64,000 nt of DNA from SCUS01 sp966211675 (GTDB lineage: Bacteria > Myxococcota_A > Polyangia > Polyangiales > Ga0077539): positions 1-64,000 of the forward strand of contig CBIHPK010000015.1 of the NCBI GenBank assembly GCA_966211675.1. Reading direction: 5' to 3'. The translations under genes were made by a program, and so were the position numbers. Below are positions 58,897 through 64,000 of this stretch, in pieces (the first letter of the stretch is position 1; every line of letters starts with the position of its first letter). Below the pieces are notes generated by a model. It was not told the DNA's origin. It saw nothing but the letters and a program-made list of their open reading frames with translations, and did no database searches.

Positions 58897-59398
58897 TCGC
58901 CGCGGGCTTGAAGTCGAGCTTCAGCGCGAGCACGGACACCTCCGCGGCGAGCCACCCGGGGTCGACGGTCCCCTTCGCGACCTCGCTCGCGCGGCGGCCC
59001 TTGAACTCCACCTTCTCGATCGCGAACACGCGCTGCCGGAAGGCCTCGTAGGTCTCCTCGTCGAGCGACTCGCGGAAGGTCGCGAGGTCTTCGCCCGCGC
59101 TCTCGACGAGCTCGGGGATGCGGTCGCGCCAGGACTCGAAGCGGTCGGGCGCCTCGCGGTGCACCTCGTCGAGCGCGATGCGCAGCGCGAGCGCGTCGTC
59201 GAGGTAGCCCACCACGCCGACCGAGTCGGGGATCACGTCACCCGGGACCAGGGCGTAGAACACCGCCCCGTGCACGCGGTCGCGCAACGACTCGTCGAGC
59301 TCCGGGTCGTCGCAGACGACGCGGACGAACTCCTTGATGTCCTGTTGCAGGCTCGACAGCCAGCTCTCGGCGATTCCTTCCAGCGATTCGGTCGACAT
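58826..59398 (-). CDS. DUF1232-domain protein
   Basis: 190 residues. The DUF1232 motif is plain: FYALVPGDVIPDSVGVVGYLDD (in part) at about residues 47-67, followed by helical sequence to the end. Members are small proteins of unknown function, often membrane-proximal. The hydrophobic part here is short, so it is likely soluble or peripheral. ATG 59398 fits the family start. The 3' end overlaps the convergent membrane protein gene. Confidence 0.8.
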   Translation of the reverse strand: MSTESLEGIAESWLSSLQQDIKEFVRVVCDDPELDESLRDRVHGAVFYALVPGDVIPDSVGVVGYLDDALALRIALDEVHREAPDRFESWRDRIPELVESAGEDLATFRESLDEETYEAFRQRVFAIEKVEFKGRRASEVAKGTVDPGWLAAEVSVLALKLDFKPAAIRAAVKRLDSALQMFHQRLQPRR

Positions 59399-59455
59399 GT
59401 TGCGGCGACCATACAGCAAGGCGCTGTCGCGGCAATACAGCGTTGGTCGCGGGCT

Positions 59456-61378
59456 CTAGCGGAGGTCGCGGTCCTCTTCGGGGATGAGGTCCTCGCCCGC
59501 CGGGCAGACGATCTGCACGCGCGTCGGGCCCGCGGAGGTTCGAAGGATCAGGAACACCACCCGGCGGTTCACCGCCCAGGCCGCGGCGTTGTGCCCGGGG
59601 TTCACCGGGCAGCGCTCGCCGTAACCCGCGGCGTGCAGACGGTCGGCGTTGATGCCCCGCTGCACGAGCGCCGCCACCACGCTCACCGCGCGGTCGTGCG
59701 TGAGTTGCAGGTTGTGGTCGTCCGGGCCCCGCTCGTCGGCGTGCCCCTGCACCTGCAGCAGCTGGATCTGGTCGTTGGCCCGCAGCGTCGCCGCCACCGC
59801 CTCGATGATGGGCAGGCTCTCGGGCCGGATCTGCGCCGAGTCGGTCTCGAAGTTGATCGCCTGGAGCACCCGGATGGTGTTCTCCTCGAGCACCGCCACG
59901 CCCTGGTCGGGGCAGCCGTCCTCGTCCTCGTGGGCGTTGTACGTCTCCGGGTCGTTGGGGCAGCGGTCGCGCACGTCGGGGATGCGGTCGTGGTCGTTGT
60001 CCGGGTCGGGGCAGCCGTTGTCGTCCTCGAAATTGTCGCGGTCCTCCGGGTCGTTGGGGCAGAGGTCGACGCGGTCGAGGATGCCGTCGCGGTCGTTGTC
60101 CGGGTCCGGGCAGCCGTCCGTGTCCTCGAAGTTGTCCCGGTCCTCCGGCTCGTCGGGGCAGCGGTCGACGTTGTCGAGGATGCCGTCGCCGTCGCGGTCG
60201 TTGTTGTCCCGGTCGGGGCAGCCGTCCTCGTCCGCCTCGCCGTCGCGGTCCTCCGGCGTGAGCGGGCACTGGTCGTCGCCGTCGCGGATGCCGTCCTGGT
60301 CGTTGTCCGGCTCCGGGCAGCCGTCCGTGTCCTCGAAGTGGTCGAAGTCCTCGGGGTTGTCCGGGCACCGGTCGACGTCGTCGCGGAAGCCGTCCCCGTC
60401 GCGGTCGCCGATCGAGGGCTCGAACACGAAGCCCACGAAGGCCCGCAGGTTGGCGCCCGCGTCGCTGTCGGTGATGCGCCGCCCGGCGCCGAGCATCAGG
60501 TAGCTGTTCTCGACCACGAAGATCTTGAGCCCGCCCACCGCCTCGAAGGGCGTGGTGTTCGCGCCGAACATGGCGTTCGAATACGTTCCCCCGTAAACCT
60601 CGGCCACGAGGTCGAGCGCCGGGCCGACGCGCACGCTCATGCCGAGGCCCGCGGTGACCGGCGAGCCGTAGGTGGTGTCGACGAGCCGCGCGGCGGTGCC
60701 GAGCCCGAGCCGGTAGCCCACGTTGAGGTCCATGCGGAAGCGCGAGACCGGGTGCCACTCGGCGGCCAGGGAGGGCCAGAGCATCACGCCCGGGTCGCCG
60801 GCGAAGTTGCTCGGGCCCGACGAGAGGGGGAAGCCCGCCTGGACGAGGAGCGCGAGGCCCCAGGTGGTGACCGTCGGCGGCAGCAGCCGAAGCTTCGCGT
60901 GCACGGTGAGCGAGCCGAAGCCCTGGTAGTCGAGGCCGCCGTTCTGCGGGGTGTACCCGGCGATGGGCTGGAGGCTGCCGTCGCTGCCCGCGGGGCCGGG
61001 GCCGCCGACCAGGTGCACCGGGAGCTGCAGGCCCACCACGAGTCGGTTGAAGAGTCCGAGGTTGGCGGAGAAGACGCCGGTGAAGAAGTTCTCCACCAGG
61101 GGCACCTGCGTGTCGGTCTGCATCCCGCGCAGCAGCGTCCCCTGCCGGGCGAGGCCGCGGCCCCAGTCGACCACGAGGCCGAAGGAGGTGTTGAGGTGAC
61201 CGAGGGTGTCGGTGCCGTTGACCGTGAACTGCCCCTTCGAGTCGACCGCGTGACGAAACAACCTCAGGTCGAAGCCCGTGTCCGCGGGGAGCGCGTCCTG
61301 CGCGCGGGCCTCCGTGGCGAGGACCGCGAGGCCCATGGACGCGACGATCGCCGAGAGTCTACCCACCGTTCTACGCAT
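59456..61378 (-). CDS. OmpA-family protein with Asp-rich calcium-binding repeats
   Basis: 640 residues. Signal peptide (SAIVASMGLAVLATEARA), an N-terminal barrel-like region (~30-310), five to six thrombospondin-3-like Asp-rich repeats (~320-485; DRDGDGFRDDVDRCPDNPED and variants) predicted to bind calcium, then a C-terminal OmpA domain (~505-620; NFETDSAQIRPES, GHADERGPDDHN, LTHDRAVSVV) that holds peptidoglycan. It would bridge outer membrane and wall. GHADERG differs from the common GHTDxxG. It is divergent from the dehydrogenase gene. Confidence 0.9.
   Translation of the reverse strand: MRRTVGRLSAIVASMGLAVLATEARAQDALPADTGFDLRLFRHAVDSKGQFTVNGTDTLGHLNTSFGLVVDWGRGLARQGTLLRGMQTDTQVPLVENFFTGVFSANLGLFNRLVVGLQLPVHLVGGPGPAGSDGSLQPIAGYTPQNGGLDYQGFGSLTVHAKLRLLPPTVTTWGLALLVQAGFPLSSGPSNFAGDPGVMLWPSLAAEWHPVSRFRMDLNVGYRLGLGTAARLVDTTYGSPVTAGLGMSVRVGPALDLVAEVYGGTYSNAMFGANTTPFEAVGGLKIFVVENSYLMLGAGRRITDSDAGANLRAFVGFVFEPSIGDRDGDGFRDDVDRCPDNPEDFDHFEDTDGCPEPDNDQDGIRDGDDQCPLTPEDRDGEADEDGCPDRDNNDRDGDGILDNVDRCPDEPEDRDNFEDTDGCPDPDNDRDGILDRVDLCPNDPEDRDNFEDDNGCPDPDNDHDRIPDVRDRCPNDPETYNAHEDEDGCPDQGVAVLEENTIRVLQAINFETDSAQIRPESLPIIEAVAATLRANDQIQLLQVQGHADERGPDDHNLQLTHDRAVSVVAALVQRGINADRLHAAGYGERCPVNPGHNAAAWAVNRRVVFLILRTSAGPTRVQIVCPAGEDLIPEEDRDLR
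59900..60408 (-). repeat. Asp-rich tandem repeats in the OmpA gene
   Basis: Successive units of roughly 75-110 bases encode D-x-D-x-D-G-I-x-D...RCP...PED phrases with frequent near-identical codons. They are protein repeats, not a CRISPR array. Confidence 0.85.
60581..60598 (+). repeat. WTAC-N8-GTAAAC motif, copy 12
   Basis: Reads ATAC-gttccccc-GTAAAC. It is antisense to VYGGTY in the OmpA-family gene. Confidence 0.75.
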
Positions 61379-61512
61379 AGCCGCCGGACGCTAACAGATC
61401 GGTCGCGGTGAGGTCAGCATTCCGGGCCGCCGAGGGTGTACAAGCGCCAGCGGTGTCTGGCTGGGGCTCCGGTTCGGGCCCCGATAGGTTCTTCGCGGAG
61501 GGTTCAAGCGTC

Positions 61513-62331
61513 ATGGCAACGAGCGCGGCAGGGGTGGTGCTGATCACGGGGGCCTCGTCGGGCATCGGCGAGGCGGTGGCGCGGGAGTACGCGCGGCGCG
61601 GCTGGAAGACCGTGCTGCTGGCCCGGCGGGTCGAGCGCATCGCCGCGCTCGCGCAGGAGCTCGGGGGCGACGGGCACAGCCTCGCGGTGGCCTGCGACGT
61701 CACGCACGACGGCGACTGCGAGGCCTCCGTGGCGCGCGCGGCGGAGGCCTTCGGCGGCCTCGACGTGGTCATCGCCAACGCGGGCTTCGGCGTCGACGGC
61801 ACCTTCGACCAGCTCACCATCGACGACGTGCGGAGGCAGTTCGAGACCAACGTCTACGGCGTGATGCGCACCGCGAAGGCCGCGCTCCCGGCGCTCTCGC
61901 GCTCCAAGGGGGCCTTCGTGGCGATCGGCAGCGTGGCGGGCTTCCTGCCGGCGCCGGGCAGCATGGCCTACAACATGTCGAAGGCCTGCGTGACCTCGCT
62001 CTGCGACACGCTGCGCACCGAGTGGGCGCCGAAGGGCATCAGCGTGACGCACGTGGCGCCGGGCTTCATCGAGAGCGAGATCCGCCGCGTCGACCGGCAG
62101 GGCACCTTCAAGGACACCCGCCGGGAGACCGTCCCCTCGTGGCTGCTGATGCCCGCGCGCACCGCCGCGAGGAAGATCGCCGACGCCGTCGCCGGCCGCG
62201 ACGACGAGCTGGTGCTTACCCTGCACGGTAAGTTCGGCGTGGCCATGTCCCGGCACGCGCCCGCGCTCACCCGGGCGATCTTCCGCTTCGCCGCCCCGAG
62301 GGTCGGCAGCCGCAAGGCCCGCGACGCCTGA
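61513..62331 (+). CDS. Short-chain dehydrogenase/reductase
   Basis: 272 residues, classical SDR. Nucleotide motif TGASSGIGEAVA near residue 12, the NAG motif in VIANAGFG, the catalytic Ser in AIGSVAG and Tyr-x-x-x-Lys in YNMSKACV. A basic residue after the second strand (LLARRVER) favours NADP(H). The substrate is unknown. ATG 61513 is used; the frame extends upstream without a sensible start. Confidence 0.92.
   Translation: MATSAAGVVLITGASSGIGEAVAREYARRGWKTVLLARRVERIAALAQELGGDGHSLAVACDVTHDGDCEASVARAAEAFGGLDVVIANAGFGVDGTFDQLTIDDVRRQFETNVYGVMRTAKAALPALSRSKGAFVAIGSVAGFLPAPGSMAYNMSKACVTSLCDTLRTEWAPKGISVTHVAPGFIESEIRRVDRQGTFKDTRRETVPSWLLMPARTAARKIADAVAGRDDELVLTLHGKFGVAMSRHAPALTRAIFRFAAPRVGSRKARDA
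62216..62233 (+). repeat. WTAC-N8-GTAAAC motif, copy 13
   Basis: Reads TTAC-cctgcacg-GTAAGT. It encodes LTLHGK in the dehydrogenase gene. Confidence 0.7.
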
Positions 62332-62340
62332 TCGCCGCGC

Positions 62341-62856
62341 TCAGGGCCGCAGGTCGAGCACCCGCCAGCGGCCCCCGACGCGCACCAGCGTGTCGATGCG
62401 AAACCTCCGCACCCCGCCGCCCGCCTCGTACTCCACCACCGGCCCGTCGACGCACTGCGAGCCCGGCGCGCCGAAGCGCCCGCACCGCCGAGGGTCGATG
62501 GTGTTGCGCGCGTAGGACGGGCCCGCGATGCCGCGAAAGCGAGCGCCCGCGAGGCGGGGGCGCAGGTCGCGCGCGTCGCGCTCGAGCGCCTGCAGCTGGC
62601 GCTGCACCACCATCCCTCCGCCGTCGGGACCGGCGTCTCCCGGGTCGCGCAGCCCGAACACCACGCGCAGCTCGGCCGGGGTGGGGAAGACCACGGAGGG
62701 GTCGCGCGAGCCGTCGCGGACCACCTCCAGCACCCGCCGCGCGAGCTCGGTGATCTCCGCGCGCTCGGCGGGCGCGAGGCGTCGGGGAGCCGCTCCCGCC
62801 TCGCCCGCCACCAGAGCCCCGCACAGCAGCCACGTCCCGACGGTCGACCTTCGCAT
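62341..62856 (-). CDS. Small exported protein of unknown function
   Basis: 171 residues. The signal peptide (VGTWLLCGALVAGEAGA) is followed by a helical segment and a beta-rich C-terminal half that contains two Cys (RRCGRFGAPGSQC) possibly joined by a disulfide. I recognise no family. ATG 62856 is preferred since it starts right before the signal. It is 9 bases from the convergent dehydrogenase gene's stop. Confidence 0.65.
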   Translation of the reverse strand: MRRSTVGTWLLCGALVAGEAGAAPRRLAPAERAEITELARRVLEVVRDGSRDPSVVFPTPAELRVVFGLRDPGDAGPDGGGMVVQRQLQALERDARDLRPRLAGARFRGIAGPSYARNTIDPRRCGRFGAPGSQCVDGPVVEYEAGGGVRRFRIDTLVRVGGRWRVLDLRP

Positions 62857-62913
62857 CGCGGCGGAAGCTCTCGCAGAGCGGTGGGCGCTTCGCAAGCTCC
62901 GCGGAGGCCTCCT

Positions 62914-63450
62914 CTACCGCACGAAGTCGTCGGGCTCCGGGTGCGCGTCGACGGCGGCGTCCTCGATGCGGGCGTGGTCGAGCGCGCCCACGGAGCGCAT
63001 CGCCTCGTAGACCACGATGGCCGCGGCGCTCGCGAGGTTGATCGAGCGCACCGCGCCGGCCGTGGGGATGCCATAGACGTCGTCGGGGTAGCGGTCGAGC
63101 ACCTCCTGTGGGATACCGCTCGACTCGCGGCCGAAGACGAGCGCATCGCCGGGAACGAAGCCCGCGTCGAGGTAGCTACGCCGGCCGGTTGCGCTGAAGA
63201 GGCGCACGCGACCGGGCGGGCGGAGCCGGGCGTGCGTGAGCGCGAAGGTCGACCAGTCGGGGTGCGTGTGCAGCGTGACGAGGTGCCAGTAGTCGATGCC
63301 CGCGCGGCGCACGCTGCGGTCGTCGATGCGAAAACCGAGGCGACCGACCAGGTGCAGCGGGCTCTGCGTGGCGGCGCAGAGACGAGCGATGTTTCCCGTG
63401 TTCTGCGGGATCTCGGGCTCGACCAGGACCACCTGGAACGGGGACGTCAT
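62914..63450 (-). CDS. trmL: tRNA (cytidine(34)-2'-O)-methyltransferase TrmL
   Basis: 178 residues, SPOUT-fold RNA methyltransferase. Motifs: VLVEPEIPQNTGNIARLCA at the N-terminus, DALVFGRESSGIPQEVL and the knot motif IPTAGAVRSINLASAAAIVVYE. TrmL modifies the wobble base of tRNA-Leu in other bacteria; this is the family's established role. ATG 63450 matches the usual start; the longer frame adds ten non-conserved residues. Confidence 0.92.
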   Translation of the reverse strand: MTSPFQVVLVEPEIPQNTGNIARLCAATQSPLHLVGRLGFRIDDRSVRRAGIDYWHLVTLHTHPDWSTFALTHARLRPPGRVRLFSATGRRSYLDAGFVPGDALVFGRESSGIPQEVLDRYPDDVYGIPTAGAVRSINLASAAAIVVYEAMRSVGALDHARIEDAAVDAHPEPDDFVR

Positions 63451-63640
63451 CGGAGCGACGCGGAGCTTCGGGGAGGGCATCAGGTCTCAGAGTTCTCTCG
63501 AGAGCGTTGATGTCACGTCGGACGCGCCCGCGGCAACCCGTGCCGGGCGCGTGAGGAGGGCTCCGTGCGGGACGGCACGTGGATTGCGGAACGCCCGGTC
63601 ATCACAACCACCATCGTCCTCTACGCCAGGAAGGGTTCCC

Positions 63641-64000
63641 ATGGAGATCTCCGAGTCCGCGCCGCTCCTACAGCAGCTCATCATTCGTTTTCAGTCGTGG
63701 GATGAAGCGCAGGGCGAGGCTTCCGAGGGCGACGAGGCGTCCCTCTCGGCCGCCGAGCGCAAGGCCCTCCTCGACGAGCTCCGCGGCATCGTGGGCGACG
63801 TCGAGGGGGTCTACCATTCCGCCACACCCTGGCAGGCCTTCGTCGACTTCCTCTCGGCGCACTCCTCCCCTCACGGGGAGCGCGCTCGGCGCGAGCACGC
63901 CCTGCTCTGCTGCTACGAGCAGCTCTGCGAGCTCGACCTGCCCTTCCACGTGTCGAGCATGCTCCTGCGCCACCACGGCCTGATCAAGCGCGCGGCGAAC
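63641..64000 (+). CDS. Partial gene, helical protein of unknown function
   Basis: An ATG with AGGAAGG about 6 bases upstream opens a frame that runs off the window (120 codons seen, begins MEISESAPLLQQLIIRFQSW). It is acidic and helical, with Cys-Cys in ALLCCYEQLCELD. No family is recognised. The good ribosome-binding site and codon use make it a real gene. Confidence 0.65.
   Translation, partial: MEISESAPLLQQLIIRFQSWDEAQGEASEGDEASLSAAERKALLDELRGIVGDVEGVYHSATPWQAFVDFLSAHSSPHGERARREHALLCCYEQLCELDLPFHVSSMLLRHHGLIKRAAN

Noticed and set aside
59900..60408. Repeat block that might look like a CRISPR array
   Set aside because: Units are in frame and encode Asp-rich calcium-binding repeats; there are no constant spacers.
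1..64000. Insertion sequences, prophage, integrase sites, tRNA and rRNA genes
   Set aside because: I looked for transposase or integrase motifs, terminal repeats and tRNA-like cloverleafs and recognised none; composition is even apart from 51.6-52.2 kb.

Overview
The window is very GC-rich, gene-dense chromosomal DNA (by eye a little over 70% G+C) with no mobile elements, tRNA, rRNA or CRISPR array that I could recognise. Several gene types point to Myxococcota, probably a Polyangiales/Sandaracinaceae-like lineage: lipoproteins with Cys-rich and Asp-rich modules, OmpA proteins with calcium-binding Asp-rich repeats, VIT/VWA proteins with a TonB-like tail, FHA-GGDEF fusions, multi-module histidine kinases, and TolQ-TolR-TolR motor clusters. 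This is inferred from gene content, not from a marker gene.

Layout. 1-7 kb: HEAT-repeat protein, alpha/beta hydrolase, CAP-domain protein, ribosomal protein S20, a membrane protein, glycogen debranching enzyme and an unusual Clp-N/ClpS fusion. 7-11 kb: PPC-repeat lipoprotein and pyruvate kinase. 11.2-15 kb: a translationally coupled unit of a possible micro-ORF, an FAD oxidoreductase fused to an acetoacetate-decarboxylase-like domain, and a seven-helix membrane protein resembling Pyr4-type terpene cyclases. 15-20 kb: FkbM methyltransferase, HtpG, a long coiled-coil protein and a small membrane protein. 20-29 kb: a PQQ-propeller/VIT/VWA lipoprotein, then a three-gene signalling unit (REC-HK, PilZ-methyltransferase, six-helix HK-REC-HK) that resembles the phcBSR quorum-sensing locus. 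29-34 kb: coaBC, VanW protein, nitrilase family, small membrane proteins. 34-40 kb: cell-shape operon mreB-mreC-mreD-mrdA-rodA. 40-44.7 kb: FHA-GGDEF protein and the hemA/hemC/ccsA-like cluster. 44.8-48.1 kb: pdhA-pdhB-pdhC. 48-55 kb: outer-membrane protein and two divergent TolQ-TolR-TolR clusters around a 586-bp control region. 55-64 kb: Fur regulator, site-2 protease with an orphan FliH/SctL-like pair, DUF1232 protein, OmpA protein, short-chain dehydrogenase, TrmL and a gene cut by the window end.

Many genes are packed as operons with GTGA, ATGA or TGATG stop/start overlaps. The most striking unexplained signal is an 18-bp bipartite motif, WTAC-N8-GTAAAC, present 13 times between 21.5 and 62.3 kb with exactly fixed spacing. 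It lies in all three codon phases of unrelated genes and once between genes, so it looks like a DNA-level signal.
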